DNA of 64,000 nt from Pseudomonas kermanshahensis. GTDB lineage: Bacteria > Pseudomonadota > Gammaproteobacteria > Pseudomonadales > Pseudomonadaceae. The position numbers were made by a program, and so were the translations under genes. The stretch spans positions 3,162,001-3,226,000 of the forward strand of contig NZ_JABWRY020000001.1 of the NCBI RefSeq assembly GCF_014269205.2. The letters are read 5' to 3'. Below the pieces are notes generated by a model. That model had not been told where the DNA came from and made no database searches. It worked only from the letters and a program-made list of their open reading frames with translations. Shown here one piece after another: positions 43,433-54,827 of this stretch (the first letter of the stretch is position 1; the number at the start of each line of letters is the position of its first letter).

Positions 43433-44608
43433 ATGAATACCCTCACCGCTGCCGCTTCGCTGGCAGAACTCGAAGCCTTCGTCCGCCTGCGACGCGAAAT
43501 TCATAGCCTCCCCGAGCTGGGTGGCGACACGCCTGTCACTGCGCAGTTGGTGGCAGACAAACTGGCCTCCTGGGGCTATGAGGTGCACTGCGGTATCGGC
43601 GGCCATGGGCTAGTCGGGGTACTGCGCAAAGGCACCAGCACCCGCAGCATCGGCTTACGTGCCGACATGGACGCACTGCCCATGCAGGAAGCAAACCCCT
43701 TTACCCACGCCAGCCGCATTGACGGGCGCATGCATGCCTGTGGCCATGACGGGCATACCGCGATTCTGCTTGCCGCGGCCTGGCGCATCGCGCAGTCAGT
43801 CGAATTCGATGGCACGCTCAACCTGATTTTCCAACCGGATGAAGAAGGGTTGTGCGGCGCCAAAGCGATGATGGATGACGGGTTGTTCAGCCGTTTCCCG
43901 TGCGACGCCATTTTTGCACTGCACAACCTCCCCGGCGTGCCCGTAGGCACTGCAATCGTGCAAGCCGGACCGACGATGGCCGCTTCGCAGCAAGTCAGCA
44001 TCCAGATTCAAGGGCGCGGCGGGCATGGTGCCATGCCCGAACGCAGCGTCGACCCGTTCCCGGTAATAGCCAGCCTGATCAATGCCATCCAGACCATCAA
44101 GTCGCGCAACCTGGGGGTCGATGAGCATGCCGTGATCAGCATTGGCATGGTCAAGGCCGGCACGGTCTACAACATCATTCCAGACACTGCCTCGATGCTG
44201 CTGAGCGTGCGCACCGATACCCCAGCAACCGAGCAGAAGATCAACCGTCGGTTGGAAGAGATTGTGCGTGGGCATGAACAGGTGTATGGCGTGACGATCA
44301 CCCTTGAAACAGTTCAACTGGCGCCTGCGCTGGTTAACAGCGAGCAGCAAACGCGCCAGGTGCGGCAAAGCTTGGCGCCCTTGTTCGCGCCGCAGGCACT
44401 GCTCTCACGCGGCAAAAAGCTGATGGCCACTGAGGATTTCGCCTGGATGCTCACAGAGGTCCCGGGGTGCTACTTCTTCTTGGGGAATGGAGAAGGCGAG
44501 TTCCATGGTTGCTCGGTGCACAACCCACATTATGATTTCAATGATGAGTTGATTGGCTTGGGTTCGGATTGTTGGGTGAGGATCGTGCAGGATTGCCTGG
44601 GCGACTGA
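43433..44608 (+). CDS. M20-family amidohydrolase (HipO/AbgA-like)
   Basis: 391 residues. Metal-site motifs: RADMDALPM, MHACGHDGHTA and QPDEEG. The dimerisation domain contains GRGGHGAMPERSVDP, and the C-terminal metal ligand is in the MATEDFAWM region. Such enzymes cleave N-acyl amino acids, hippurate or p-aminobenzoyl-glutamate to acid plus amine in the cytosol. Coupled to the MHS transporter, it suggests import and hydrolysis of an N-acyl conjugate; substrate not defined. Confidence 0.88.
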   Translation: MNTLTAAASLAELEAFVRLRREIHSLPELGGDTPVTAQLVADKLASWGYEVHCGIGGHGLVGVLRKGTSTRSIGLRADMDALPMQEANPFTHASRIDGRMHACGHDGHTAILLAAAWRIAQSVEFDGTLNLIFQPDEEGLCGAKAMMDDGLFSRFPCDAIFALHNLPGVPVGTAIVQAGPTMAASQQVSIQIQGRGGHGAMPERSVDPFPVIASLINAIQTIKSRNLGVDEHAVISIGMVKAGTVYNIIPDTASMLLSVRTDTPATEQKINRRLEEIVRGHEQVYGVTITLETVQLAPALVNSEQQTRQVRQSLAPLFAPQALLSRGKKLMATEDFAWMLTEVPGCYFFLGNGEGEFHGCSVHNPHYDFNDELIGLGSDCWVRIVQDCLGD

Positions 44609-44650
44609 GTGGGCTGTTATTGGGGCTGCTGCGCAGCCCATCGCAGCGGA
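44609..44650. terminator. Hairpin between the convergent amidohydrolase and sensor-kinase genes
   Basis: GGGGCTGC-TGC-GCAGCCC forms a stable stem with similarity to the first part of the REP-like element at 30288. Likely a bidirectional terminator for the convergent genes. Confidence 0.6.
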
Positions 44651-44669
44651 CCCTTTTGCCCTAACCGCC

Positions 44670-46397
44670 CTACCCCAACAACTGGCTCAACACCGCCCGC
44701 AACTTCCCCGGTTTGACGGGCTTGTTCAGCAGCGGCGCGCCAAGCTTCTGCAAGGCCCGCCGGCACTGATCGCTGCGGTCCGCGGTAATGATCACCGCTG
44801 GAATGGCGACGGCAAAATGCTCGCGCAAGTGCCTGACCACCTCGCAACCCACAACGCCGTGGTCCAGGTGATAATCCGCCAGGATCAGCTCCGGCGCCTG
44901 CCCCCGCAAGGCCAACAGGGCACCGGCCTGATCGGTTGCAGTCACCACCTCACAGCCCCACTGCCCAAGCAGCGCGCCCATGCTTTCGAGGATGCTCACT
45001 TCGTTGTCCAACACCAGCAGCCGGCGGCCGGGTAACGGGTTTCCGGCGCTGGCTTGCGGCATAGCCGGGTGAGCAGGCAGCGGCACTTCTGTGCCGATCG
45101 GTACCTCGATGCTGAACATCGAGCCACGCCCCGGCCACGATCGTACCTGGACGCGGTAACCGAGAATCTTGGCGATCCGCTCGACGATAGCCAACCCCAG
45201 GCCCACGCCTTTGCGATCGGCAGCACGGCCGACGTCCAGTTGGTTGAACTCAAGGAAAACAGCTTCCAACCGATCTTCGGCGATGCCCCGCCCGGTGTCC
45301 CAGACCTCCAGGCGCAAGTGGCTGCCGCGACGCCTGGCCCCAAGCAAGATCTTGCCGTCGTCGGTGTAGCGGCAGGCGTTGCTGAGAAAGTTGCGCAAAA
45401 TCCGTGTCATCAGCCGCAGGTCGGTGTTGATGGCATAGTCGCCAATGTGCGCCCGCAGCTTCAGCCCTTCAGCGTCCGCCACCGAACTGAACTCCGAGAC
45501 CAGCGGGCCAAACAGCTCGTCGAGGCGGTACAAGGCCACGTCGGGCTTGACCGCCGCCTGATCGAGCCGGGAGATGTCCAACAGGTCGGTCAGCAGGTCT
45601 TCGGCGCCCTCCAGGGCCTGGTGGGTACGCTCCACCAGCACCTGCTCCGCCTCCGGCAACTGCCGTTCGCGCAAGGTCGAAATCAACAGGCGGGCGGCAT
45701 TGAGCGGTTGCAGCAGGTCATGGCTGGCAGCAGCCAGGTATTTGTCCTTGCTGCGGTTAGCGGTTTCGGCGGCGTCGCGGGCATCGCGCAGGGCGCGGGC
45801 AATCGCTTTACGCTCGGTGATTTGCTGCTGCAGGTTGCGGTTGGCCTCGAGCAGTTCATCGGTCCGCGCGGCGACCCGTTGTTCGAGTTCGTCGTTGAGT
45901 TGCTGCAGGTGCTGCTGGGCCTGCTTACGTTCGGTGATGTCGGCGACAAAACCTTCGACCAGCCCTTCGTGGCCAGGCTTCAGCAGCAGGTTCATCAGCA
46001 CATCGAGGTGGCTGCCGTCACGGCGCCGCAAGCGGGTTTCGTAGCCGTGCAGGCTGTGTTCGCGCGCGAGCGTCGCAGTGATCGCATGCAGCTCTTCGGC
46101 GCCGCCAACAAACAGGTTGGCGGCCAGGTCCGTCAGGGAAAACAGCACCGCCTGCGGGCTGTCGTAGCCAAGCATGCGCGCCAGCGCGGGGTTGGCGGCG
46201 CGCATGCCTTCTTGCAGGCTGGCCTGGAAAATCCCGTGGACGGCATTTTCGAACAGCCATTTGTAGCGGTTGCGTTCGGCCTCCAGCTCGTCCAGGCGGG
46301 CTGCCAGCTCCGGGTAATGGCTCTTGCGTGCCGAGTGGTCGCCCAGCCCCAGCAGCCCGGCGAGCGCTCGCTGCTGCTCGTCAGAGGGCCTCGCCAT
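44670..46397 (-). CDS. PAS-domain hybrid sensor histidine kinase/response regulator of the ped (exa) locus
   Basis: 575 residues, no transmembrane segment. PAS domain about 42-160, coiled coil about 160-210 (QLNDELEQRVAARTDELLEANRN), HisKA with His226 (AAASHDLLQPLNAARLL), HATPase with DTGRGI and GVGLGLAIV, and a C-terminal receiver domain with phospho-acceptor Asp508 (LILADYH). It corresponds by position to PP_2683 of KT2440 and to ErcS-type kinases next to ercA in P. aeruginosa, which act in the alcohol-oxidation regulatory cascade. The start at 46397 overlaps the Fe-ADH stop by 17 bases. Signal unknown; cytosolic sensing is expected. Confidence 0.9.
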   Translation of the reverse strand: MARPSDEQQRALAGLLGLGDHSARKSHYPELAARLDELEAERNRYKWLFENAVHGIFQASLQEGMRAANPALARMLGYDSPQAVLFSLTDLAANLFVGGAEELHAITATLAREHSLHGYETRLRRRDGSHLDVLMNLLLKPGHEGLVEGFVADITERKQAQQHLQQLNDELEQRVAARTDELLEANRNLQQQITERKAIARALRDARDAAETANRSKDKYLAAASHDLLQPLNAARLLISTLRERQLPEAEQVLVERTHQALEGAEDLLTDLLDISRLDQAAVKPDVALYRLDELFGPLVSEFSSVADAEGLKLRAHIGDYAINTDLRLMTRILRNFLSNACRYTDDGKILLGARRRGSHLRLEVWDTGRGIAEDRLEAVFLEFNQLDVGRAADRKGVGLGLAIVERIAKILGYRVQVRSWPGRGSMFSIEVPIGTEVPLPAHPAMPQASAGNPLPGRRLLVLDNEVSILESMGALLGQWGCEVVTATDQAGALLALRGQAPELILADYHLDHGVVGCEVVRHLREHFAVAIPAVIITADRSDQCRRALQKLGAPLLNKPVKPGKLRAVLSQLLG

Positions 46398-47544
46398 AAA
46401 CGACCTCGACATCACGCTGGCTCGACGCGCGGGGGTTGGTGAGGATGCACGGGTCATCCATCGCATGTTGCGACAGGAACGGGATGTCGGACGTACGCAC
46501 CCCATGCAGGCCCAGGGTTTCGTGGAAGCCGATCGCGTGCTTCAGGGCGATCAGGTGGTCCACCAGGCGCCCGCAGATCTGCCGGTGGTTAAGGCCGCGG
46601 CAGTCGATGCCGAACACCTCGGCAATCACCTTGAAACGCTCGGGTGCCGAGCTGTAGTTGAACGCCACCACGTGCTCCACCAACACCGCGTTGCACAAGC
46701 CGTGGGGCAAGTCGAGGAAGCCGCCCAGGCTGTGGGACATGGCGTGGACCGCACCCAGAATCGCATTGGAAAACGCCAGCCCCGCCTGCATGCTGCCCAG
46801 CATGATCTTCTCGCGCAGGGCGATATCGGTCGGGTTGGCGATCATCTGTACCAAATTGCCATTGATCAAGCGCATGGCTTCCAGCGCATGGGGGTCGGTC
46901 AACGGCCCGTGGCCGGTGGACACAAACGCCTCGATGGCATGCACGAGCGCATCGATGCCGGTGCAGGCAGACAGGAACGGGTCCATGCTCAGGGTGGTTT
47001 GCGGGTCGATCAGCGAGACGTCGGGCACCACCGCCTTGCTGACGATGGAGAACTTCATGCGCTCCTGCTGGTTGGAAATGATCACGAACTGCGACACGTC
47101 CGCCGAGGTGCCAGCCGTGGTGGGGATGAGGATCAGCGGCGGGCTGGGCACGCGGATCATGTCCACCCCTTCGAACTCGAGAATACTGCGCCCGTGGGCG
47201 ACCACGATGCCGATCGCCTTGCCGCAATCCATCGGGCTACCGCCGCCGACGGCGACGATCACGTCACAGTGGTTTTCCCGGTAGATCTCGGCACCGAGCA
47301 TGACCTCTTCGACCCGCGGGTTGGGCGACACGGCCGTGTACAGGCAGTAGTCGATGCCTTGGGCCTGCAGGCTGGCCTCGACATCCGCCACCCAACCCGC
47401 AGCAATTACGCCGGGGTCGCTGACCACCAACACCTTGCGCGCACCGAAGGTCTTGGCGTAATTGGCGACGTTGTGCCGGCAGCCGGCACCAAAGATGATT
47501 TCAGGCGAAACGAACTTGCGAAGCGGGCTGAAACTCTGGCTCAT
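46381..47544 (-). CDS. ercA: Iron-containing alcohol dehydrogenase (ErcA-like)
   Basis: 387-residue group III Fe-ADH. It starts MSQSFSPLRKFVSPEIIFGAG, with nucleotide motif VAVGGGSPMDCGKA, metal-site segments DALVHAIEAFVS and AMSHSLGGFLDLPHG, and the TTAGTSADVS signature. In P. aeruginosa the orthologue ErcA is described as having a regulatory rather than catabolic role in ethanol oxidation, and it likewise sits next to a sensor kinase. Start 47544 was chosen; an upstream open stretch of 72 codons lacks family similarity. 89 bp downstream of pqqE, same strand. Confidence 0.88.
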   Translation of the reverse strand: MSQSFSPLRKFVSPEIIFGAGCRHNVANYAKTFGARKVLVVSDPGVIAAGWVADVEASLQAQGIDYCLYTAVSPNPRVEEVMLGAEIYRENHCDVIVAVGGGSPMDCGKAIGIVVAHGRSILEFEGVDMIRVPSPPLILIPTTAGTSADVSQFVIISNQQERMKFSIVSKAVVPDVSLIDPQTTLSMDPFLSACTGIDALVHAIEAFVSTGHGPLTDPHALEAMRLINGNLVQMIANPTDIALREKIMLGSMQAGLAFSNAILGAVHAMSHSLGGFLDLPHGLCNAVLVEHVVAFNYSSAPERFKVIAEVFGIDCRGLNHRQICGRLVDHLIALKHAIGFHETLGLHGVRTSDIPFLSQHAMDDPCILTNPRASSQRDVEVVYGEAL

Positions 47545-47633
47545 TGGAAAGCCTGTTCTTATTGTTCTGGAAGGTAATCGCCAGCGTAAAGCATCCCGCG
47601 GCGAAAGCAACCAGACCAAAGCGGGGGCCCAGC

Positions 47634-48776
47634 CTAGCCACGAAAAATCAGCCGCGACGCCTGCTCGTTGCGCAGGGTCAGCTGCGCTATGCCCTGCCCC
47701 GCTGTTTGCGCTTGCTCCCGGGCCTTGAGGATCACCCCGTGGTGCGGCGACTTGCTGCACACCGGGTCGGCATTGGCGGCATCGCCGGTGAGCATGTACG
47801 CCTGGCAGCGGCAGCCGCCCAAGTCCTGGTGCTTTTCATCGCACGAGCGACAGGGCTCCTTCATCCAATCATTACCACGGTAGCGGTTGAAGCCAAAAGA
47901 ATCGTTCCAGATGTGCTCGATGCTGTGCTCGCGCACGTTGGGGAAAGCCACCGGCAACTGGCGGGCGCTGTGGCACGGCAGCGCAGTGCCGTCTGGGGTG
48001 ATATCGAGAAACAGGTTGGCCCAGCCGTTCATGCAGGCCTTGGGGCGTTCTCCGTAGTAGTCCGGCGTGACGAAAATCAGCTTGCACGGATGCCCCTCCG
48101 CCTCCAGCCGCTGGCGATACCCTTGGGTAATGGCTTCGGCCCGCTGCAATTGCTCGCGGGTCGGCAGCAGGCCGGCACGGTTGAGCTCGGCCCAACCGTA
48201 GAACTGGCAGGTCGCCAGTTCCACGAAGTCCGCCTGCAACGCCAGGCACAGCTCAATGATGTCGGCAATCTGGTCGATATTGTGCCGATGGGTCACGAAG
48301 TTCAGCACCATCGGGTAACCCTGGGCCTTGACTGCCTTGGCCATCGCCAGCTTCTGGGCGAACGCTTTGCGCGAGCCGGCCAGCATGTTGTTGACCGCCT
48401 CATCTGCGGCCTGGAAGCTGATCTGGATATGGTCGAGCCCGGCGACCTTGAAGTCGCGGACTTTCTGCTCGGTCAGGCCAATACCCGAGGTAATCAGGTT
48501 GGTGTAGTAGCCCATGTCCCGCGCGGCCTTGATCAGCTGCGCCAGGTCCTGACGCACCAGCGGTTCGCCGCCTGAAAAGCCCAACTGCGCGGCGCCCATC
48601 GCCCGCGCTTCGCGGAACACGCGGATCCACTCCTCAGTGCTCAGCTCCTGGCCATGTTGGGCAAAGTCCAACGGGTTGGAACAATACGGGCATTGCAACG
48701 GGCAGCGGTACGTCAGCTCCGCCAGCAACCACAGCGGCGGCCCCGGGCGGGTGTCATTCGATCCAGTGCTTGCCAC
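47634..48776 (-). CDS. pqqE: PqqE, radical SAM PqqA glutamate-tyrosine cross-linking enzyme
   Basis: 380 residues from a GTG start at 48776 (GGAGGT 8 bases upstream). The radical SAM cluster is C25xxxC29xxC32 ([11 protein letters not shown]), and the C-terminal SPASM region holds auxiliary cluster cysteines ([16 protein letters not shown]...PVC). It forms the C-C bond between Glu and Tyr of PqqA, the first step of PQQ synthesis, working with PqqD as peptide chaperone. Overlaps pqqD by 23 bases. Confidence 0.95.
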   Translation of the reverse strand: MASTGSNDTRPGPPLWLLAELTYRCPLQCPYCSNPLDFAQHGQELSTEEWIRVFREARAMGAAQLGFSGGEPLVRQDLAQLIKAARDMGYYTNLITSGIGLTEQKVRDFKVAGLDHIQISFQAADEAVNNMLAGSRKAFAQKLAMAKAVKAQGYPMVLNFVTHRHNIDQIADIIELCLALQADFVELATCQFYGWAELNRAGLLPTREQLQRAEAITQGYRQRLEAEGHPCKLIFVTPDYYGERPKACMNGWANLFLDITPDGTALPCHSARQLPVAFPNVREHSIEHIWNDSFGFNRYRGNDWMKEPCRSCDEKHQDLGGCRCQAYMLTGDAANADPVCSKSPHHGVILKAREQAQTAGQGIAQLTLRNEQASRLIFRG

Positions 48777-49026
48777 GGGCCACCTCCAGAAACGCCAGCA
48801 CATCCTCGTCCAGCCCCTGTACATCGGGGAAGCGCTGCGCCAAGCCGTCGATGATCGCCGCTACGCACCGTTGGCCGTCCAGCAACTCCAACACCCAACC
48901 GGCGCTGGCATTGAGCTTGATCATGCCCTCGGGGTACAGCAGCACATGGCAATCCTGGCGCGGCTCCCATTGCAGGCGGTAGCCACGGCGCAACCCCAGC
49001 ACCTGTTCGCCGTCGATCAGTTTCAC
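48754..49026 (-). CDS. pqqD: PqqD, PqqA-binding peptide chaperone
   Basis: 90 residues, winged-helix RRE-type fold. It begins [22 protein letters not shown], and the conserved [17 protein letters not shown] segment is in the middle. It binds PqqA and presents it to PqqE. Overlaps pqqC (4 bases) and pqqE (23 bases). KT2440 keeps an isolated second pqqD at this exact place in its ped cluster, whereas here it is embedded in a full pqq operon. Confidence 0.95.
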   Translation of the reverse strand: MKLIDGEQVLGLRRGYRLQWEPRQDCHVLLYPEGMIKLNASAGWVLELLDGQRCVAAIIDGLAQRFPDVQGLDEDVLAFLEVARGKHWIE

Positions 49027-49775
49027 AGGGCGATCCCCCGATGCCAGACGTTTTCCTGGGTCACGCTGTGATAAGGCGGCCGCTCCAGCTCATACGCCAT
49101 GCTCATGGCATCGAGCATGCTCCAGAGCACGTCGAGCTTGAACTGCAGAATCTCCAGCATCCGCTGCTGGCCGGCACGCGTCACGTAATACGCCAAGGTG
49201 ATACGCAGGCCATGTTCGACGTCGCGCCGCGCCTGGCCCAGGCGTGTGCGGAAGTAGTCGTAGCCGGCGGCATCGATCCACGGGTAGTGCTGGGGCCAGC
49301 TGTCCAGGCGCGACTGATGGATCTGCGGCGCGAACAGTTCGGTCAGCGAGCTGCTGGCAGCCTCCTGCCAGCCTGCGCGGCGGGCGAAATTGACGTAGGC
49401 GTCCACGGCAAAACGCACCCCAGGCAGGACCATCTCCTGGGAGAGGATGCGCTCACGCGTCAGCCCGACCGCCTCCCCCAGGCGCAACCAGGCTTCGATA
49501 CCGCCTTCGCTGCCCGGCGCGCCATCGTGGTCGAGCACCCGTTGCAACCATTGCCGGCGCACTTCGCGGTCCGGGCAGTTGGCGAGGATTGCCGCGTCCT
49601 TGAGCGGGATGTTGACCTGGTAGTAGAAGCGGTTGGCAACCCAGCCCTGAATCTGCTCACGGGTCGCACGCCCGGCATACATCGCCTGATGGAAGGGATG
49701 GTGGATATGGTAATAGGCGCCCTTGGCACGCAAGGCCGCTTCGAATTCAGGGGGTGTCATGGGGGTGTCGGTCAT
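49023..49775 (-). CDS. pqqC: PqqC, cofactorless oxidase for the last step of PQQ synthesis
   Basis: 250 residues. Contains [33 protein letters not shown] and the [26 protein letters not shown] helix with conserved His, typical of PqqC (TenA-like fold). It performs the ring closure and eight-electron oxidation of AHQQ to PQQ with oxygen. Start [11 protein letters not shown] at 49775; an upstream open frame is a shadow of pqqB. 31 bp after pqqB. Confidence 0.95.
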   Translation of the reverse strand: MTDTPMTPPEFEAALRAKGAYYHIHHPFHQAMYAGRATREQIQGWVANRFYYQVNIPLKDAAILANCPDREVRRQWLQRVLDHDGAPGSEGGIEAWLRLGEAVGLTRERILSQEMVLPGVRFAVDAYVNFARRAGWQEAASSSLTELFAPQIHQSRLDSWPQHYPWIDAAGYDYFRTRLGQARRDVEHGLRITLAYYVTRAGQQRMLEILQFKLDVLWSMLDAMSMAYELERPPYHSVTQENVWHRGIAL

Positions 49776-49806
49776 TGCGGTTCTCCAGGGCACGCGGTGC
49801 CAGCCC

Positions 49807-50721
49807 TTACAGCGTGATAGACAAGCCGTCGTACGCCACTTCAATCCCCCGTCGATCCAGCAAGGCCCGTTCGGCCGAGTCTTCATCGAGGATCGGGTTG
49901 GTGTTGTTGATGTGGATGAGGATCTTGCGCTGGCGGCTGAAGCCCTCCAGCACCTCGAGCATGCCACCGGGGCCACTCTGCGCCAGGTGGCCCATTTCGC
50001 TGCCCAGGCTTTGGCCGACTTCGCACACTCGCATCTCGTCGTCGCGCCACAGCGTGCCGTCCAGCAGCAGGCAGTCGGCATGGCGCATCCAGCTCGCCAC
50101 CTCGGCATCGACCTGCCCCAGGCCCGGCGCGTAGAACACCGAGGCACCGGTGCGCCGGTCCTCGATGAGCAGGCCAAGGGTGTCGCCCGGCTGCGGGTTG
50201 CCGCGGTTGGGCGAATACGGCGGCGCGTTGCTCACCAACGGGATCGCGCGAAATTGCAGGTTTGGGCAGGCAGCGATGCGAAACGGTTCGCGGTCCAGGC
50301 CGATGCATTGCCACTGCAGGCCACCGTTCCAGTGCTTGAGCAGGGTGAACAGCGGGAAACCGCTACTCAGGTCTTCACGCACCCGCTCAGTGCACCACAC
50401 CGTGTGCGGGCAGCCTTCGCGCAGGCTGAGCAGGCCCGTGCAATGGTCGATCTGGCTGTCCAGCAGCACCACCGCGCCAATTGCCGTGTCGCGCAGGCGG
50501 CGCGCCGGTTGCAAAGCGGGGAAGCTTTCGAGCTGGACGCGGATGTCGGGTGAAGCGTTGCACAGGATCCACTGCTCGCCATCATCGCTCACCGCGATCG
50601 AAGACTGCGTGCGCCGCTGCGCCCTCAGGCTGCCATTACGCACACCGGTGCATTGGCGACAGTTGCAGTTCCACTGCGGAAAACCTCCGCCAGCGGCGGA
50701 GCCGAGAACACGAATGTGCAT
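49807..50721 (-). CDS. pqqB: PqqB, metallo-hydrolase-fold hydroxylase of PQQ synthesis
   Basis: 304 residues. [24 protein letters not shown] carries the CxCxxC structural zinc site, and the metallo-beta-lactamase-type core follows ([26 protein letters not shown]). PqqB hydroxylates the cross-linked Glu-Tyr dipeptide. ATG 50721 was preferred to the ATG two codons upstream, giving the conserved MHI start. 53 bp after pqqA. Confidence 0.95.
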   Translation of the reverse strand: MHIRVLGSAAGGGFPQWNCNCRQCTGVRNGSLRAQRRTQSSIAVSDDGEQWILCNASPDIRVQLESFPALQPARRLRDTAIGAVVLLDSQIDHCTGLLSLREGCPHTVWCTERVREDLSSGFPLFTLLKHWNGGLQWQCIGLDREPFRIAACPNLQFRAIPLVSNAPPYSPNRGNPQPGDTLGLLIEDRRTGASVFYAPGLGQVDAEVASWMRHADCLLLDGTLWRDDEMRVCEVGQSLGSEMGHLAQSGPGGMLEVLEGFSRQRKILIHINNTNPILDEDSAERALLDRRGIEVAYDGLSITL

Positions 50722-50774
50722 GGACAACGATCCCCAGAGAAGGAACGGCCATCGCTACGATGGCCGCAGAGCCA

Positions 50775-50846
50775 TCAACGATTGGCGAAATACATCGTCA
50801 CTTCGAAGCCAATGCGCAGGTCGGTAAAGGCGGGTTTAGTCCACAT
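50775..50846 (-). CDS. pqqA: PqqA, PQQ precursor peptide
   Basis: 23-residue ribosomal peptide starting [16 protein letters not shown]. Glu15 and Tyr19 have the E-x-x-x-Y spacing of the residues that become PQQ. The ATG at 50846 has an AAGAGGA Shine-Dalgarno about 9 bases upstream. First gene of pqqABCDE here. No peptidase gene of the pqqF/pqqG type is present in the window, so peptide trimming must rely on a protease encoded elsewhere. Confidence 0.95.
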   Translation of the reverse strand: MWTKPAFTDLRIGFEVTMYFANR

Positions 50847-50983
50847 GGGGCAGTCCTCTTCTTGTGCCGGGCAATTCCGGTAGAGGCATTAATGCACGGG
50901 GGGCGGCGGGGCCGAATGCTACTTTGGAACGAACTTGCCGCGTGCGTTGGTAGGGGGTGACGCGGGCTTTTACCCACACGGGT

Positions 50984-51029
50984 GACGCACGCGGGGAGGC
51001 GCCCACCCAGAGCCCTCCCCACGTGCGTC
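50984..51029. terminator. Second hairpin between pedI and pqqA
   Basis: GACGCACGCGGGGAGG pairs with CCTCCCCACGTGCGTC, one mismatch. Together with the stem at 51038-51068 it forms a double terminator structure insulating pqqA from pedI. Confidence 0.6.
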
Positions 51030-51037
51030 GTTGCATC

Positions 51038-51068
51038 CAGGCCTGGCGGCACCCTACCGCCGGGCCTG
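51038..51068 (-). terminator. Terminator hairpin directly after pedI
   Basis: CAGGCCTGGCGG and CCGCCGGGCCTG pair around a 7-base loop (one G-T pair). It lies 8 bases after the pedI stop on the transcribed strand. No long T-run. Confidence 0.65.
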
Positions 51069-51075
51069 TGTGCCC

Positions 51076-52596
<1,521 letters not shown>

Positions 52597-52702
52597 GCTG
52601 AGCCTCTGCGGGTCGATGCCTGTCCAACGACAGGCGATGGACCGATGGTAAAAAGCCCCGCGTGCCAGACGTATGCATCGTTGGCAGCGGAGCTCTCGTC
52701 AT

Positions 52703-52715
52703 TTGGTAGTAGGGG
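52703..52715 (-). promoter_or_regulatory. TTGGTA element upstream of pedI
   Basis: TTGGTAGTAGGGG, 107 bases upstream of the pedI start and partly inside the short gap to pedH. It is nearly identical to the copy at 58020 before pedF. Candidate activator site for a NarL/LuxR-type response regulator of the ped system. Confidence 0.5.
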
Positions 52716-52731
52716 CGCAAGCGGCCCGGTG

Positions 52732-54546
52732 TCAGCTTTGCGGCTTGGCGCTGGGTGCTGGCGCCTCGGCACTGGCCGCTTGCTGCAGCTGTTTAGGCAA
52801 CTTGAAAGTCCAGAGCATGCCGCCCTGGTTGAAGTCCTTCACCCGCTTGGCCACTTCGCCGCCCCACAGCGGCACCGCGCCGCCCCAACCAGACAGCACT
52901 GAGACGTACTGCTCGCCGTCCATTTCCCAGGTCACGGGCGAGCCAAGTACGCCGGAGCCCGTCTGGAACTCCCAGACTTTCTCGCCGGTCTTGGCGTTGA
53001 ACGCCTGCAGGAAACCTTCCGGCGTGCCGGTGAACACCAGGTTGCCTTTGGTGGTCAGTACCCCGCCCCACAATGGCGCGAAGTTCTTGTGGCGCCACAC
53101 TTCCTTGCCGCTGACGGGGTCGATGGCGCGCAGCACGCCGATGTAGTCTTCGTTGAGCGGTTTGATGGTGAAACCGGCCCCGAGGAACGCCGCGCCCTTC
53201 TTGTAGGCGATCCCTTCGTTCCAGATGTCCATGCCCCATTCGTTGGACGGTACGTAGAACAGCCCGGTGTCCCTGTTGTAGGCCATGGGCATCCAGTTCT
53301 TGGCGCCGAGGAAGGCCGGTGCGACGAACACGGAACTGCCCTTGGCCTCAGTGCCCGGTGCCCCTGGCCGGCTGGCCTCGTTGTAGATCGGGCGGCCATT
53401 CTTGTCCAGGCCGGTTGCCCAGGTGATCTTGTCGACGAAGGGGAAGCCGCGGATGAATTTGCCATTGGTGCGGTCCAGCACGTAGAAGAAGCCGTTGCGG
53501 TCAGCGGTTGCGGCGGCCTTGACCTCCTTGCCGCCGTCCTTGTAGTTGAACGAGATCAGCTCGTTGACGCCGTCGAAATCCCAGCCGTCATGGGGCGTGC
53601 TCTGGAAGTGCCATTTGATGGTGCCGTCGTCCGGGTTCAGGGCCAGGCGCGACGAGGAATACAGGTTGTCGCCTGGGCGCAGGTGGGAGTTCCACGGCGC
53701 CGGGTTGCCAGTGCCGAACAGCAACAGGTTGGTTTCAGGGTCGTAGTAACCGCCCAGCCACGGCGCTGCACCACCGGTCTTCCACAGGTCGCCGGGCCAG
53801 GTCTTGCCCGCCTCGCCGCCCGAGATACCGTTCTCGATGGCCTTGCCGTCTTTGTAGACGTAGCCCATGTGCCCTTCCACGGTCGGGCGCATCCACAGCA
53901 GTTCGCCGTTCTCCGGGTTGTACGCCTGGATCTTGCCCACCACGCCAAACTCGCCCCCGGCCACACCGGTGATCAGCTTGCCGTTGACGATCATCGGCGC
54001 GGCGCTGATGGAATAGCCTTCCTTGTGGTCGGCGACCTTCTTGCTCCAGACCACCTTGCCGGTGTCTTTGTTCAGGGCCACCAGCTTGGCATCCAGGGTG
54101 CCGAAGAACACCAGGTCGCCGTACAGCGCCACGCCGCGGTTGATCACGTCACAGCAAGGGCGGATGTCATCTGGCAGGCGCGCATCGTATTGCCAGAGTT
54201 TTTTGCCGGTACGGGCGTCGACGGCGAACACCCGCGAGTAGGAGCCGGTCATGTACATCACGCCGTCCTTGATCAGCGGCTGGGCCTGCTGGCCGCGCTG
54301 CTTCTCACCGCCGAACGAAAAGGCCCAGACTGGCCGCAGTTCCTTGACGTTGCCGACATTGAGCAGGTCCAGCGGGCTGTAGCGCTGGCCCTGGACCCCC
54401 AGGCCATTGGTCACGATCTGCTGCGGGTTTTTCGGGTCCTGGAGGATTTCTTCATCGCTGACAGCGGCCTGTGCCGCGCCGGACAGCAGCATGGCGCTGA
54501 GCACCAGGCTCACGGCGAACAAGGGACGACGTGGGGATCGGGTCAT
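52732..54546 (-). CDS. pedH: PedH, lanthanide-dependent PQQ alcohol dehydrogenase
   Basis: 604 residues with a signal peptide (about 1-27). Eight-bladed quinoprotein propeller with W-motifs and the vicinal disulfide Cys131-Cys132 (RPCCDV). Metal and PQQ residues: Glu199, Asn281, Asp323 and the extra Asp325 in WDFDG. This second Asp is the hallmark of lanthanide-type enzymes (XoxF, PedH). A periplasmic enzyme oxidising primary and secondary alcohols and aldehydes, with electrons to cytochrome c. The C-terminal tail is Ala/Pro-rich. Own promoter with a TTGGTA element 115 bases upstream. Confidence 0.95.
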   Translation of the reverse strand: MTRSPRRPLFAVSLVLSAMLLSGAAQAAVSDEEILQDPKNPQQIVTNGLGVQGQRYSPLDLLNVGNVKELRPVWAFSFGGEKQRGQQAQPLIKDGVMYMTGSYSRVFAVDARTGKKLWQYDARLPDDIRPCCDVINRGVALYGDLVFFGTLDAKLVALNKDTGKVVWSKKVADHKEGYSISAAPMIVNGKLITGVAGGEFGVVGKIQAYNPENGELLWMRPTVEGHMGYVYKDGKAIENGISGGEAGKTWPGDLWKTGGAAPWLGGYYDPETNLLLFGTGNPAPWNSHLRPGDNLYSSSRLALNPDDGTIKWHFQSTPHDGWDFDGVNELISFNYKDGGKEVKAAATADRNGFFYVLDRTNGKFIRGFPFVDKITWATGLDKNGRPIYNEASRPGAPGTEAKGSSVFVAPAFLGAKNWMPMAYNRDTGLFYVPSNEWGMDIWNEGIAYKKGAAFLGAGFTIKPLNEDYIGVLRAIDPVSGKEVWRHKNFAPLWGGVLTTKGNLVFTGTPEGFLQAFNAKTGEKVWEFQTGSGVLGSPVTWEMDGEQYVSVLSGWGGAVPLWGGEVAKRVKDFNQGGMLWTFKLPKQLQQAASAEAPAPSAKPQS

Positions 54547-54660
54547 GACGGCTACCTTTGGTTTTTTTGTTGTGCCCGGGAAATTTTCCCGGTGTGCCGA
54601 GAATTCTTGTGCCCGACCTGCTTGCCAACAATTGCCCGCAATGTGGAGTTTTCTAGTTCC

Positions 54661-54671
54661 TTGGTACAGGG
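54661..54671 (-). promoter_or_regulatory. TTGGTA element upstream of pedH
   Basis: TTGGTACAGGG, 115 bases upstream of the pedH start. It shares TTGGTA and the GG run with the elements before pqqA, pedI, pedF and the sensor kinase, but the bases between differ from the pedI/pedF copies, possibly reflecting opposite control. Confidence 0.45.
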
Positions 54672-54692
54672 CCTGCCCTCACGCGGCCCGGT

Positions 54693-54807
54693 GTAGGAGC
54701 GGCCTTGCGTCGCGAAAGGGCTGCGAAGCAGCCCCAGCAATTTCAGCGGTGATGCAGAAATCCCGGGGCCGCTTCGCAGCCCTTTCGCGACGCAAGGCCG
54801 CTCCTAC
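54693..54807. repeat. Inverted REP-like pair (BIME) between the metallohydrolase and pedH genes
   Basis: Two 43-base arms (54693-54735 and 54765-54807) are inverted copies with one mismatch, separated by 29 bases. Each arm contains the GGAGCGGCCTTGCGTCGCG motif of Pseudomonas repeats. It lies downstream of the metallohydrolase gene and probably ends that transcript, insulating the pedH promoter. Confidence 0.85.
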
Positions 54808-54827
54808 AAATAGGCCGAGTTAACTCA

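Larger units (their letters stand above)
50847..51075. promoter_or_regulatory. pqqA promoter region with TTGGTA element
   Basis: TTGGTAGGGG at 50947-50956 lies 101 bases upstream of the pqqA start. On the minus strand this reads CCCCTACCAA, followed about 30 bases downstream by GTAGCATTC, a -10-like stretch. The same arrangement precedes pedI, pedH and pedF. The region also contains two hairpins belonging to the upstream transcript. Confidence 0.5.

Noticed and set aside
45054..46442. Plus-strand open frame opposite the hybrid sensor kinase
   Set aside because: Antisense shadow; the kinase frame contains complete PAS, HisKA, HATPase and receiver domains.
53089..54696. Long plus-strand open frame opposite pedH
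   Set aside because: High GC keeps the antisense frame open. The minus strand has signal peptide, quinoprotein motifs and metal ligands, while the plus frame has no family features.
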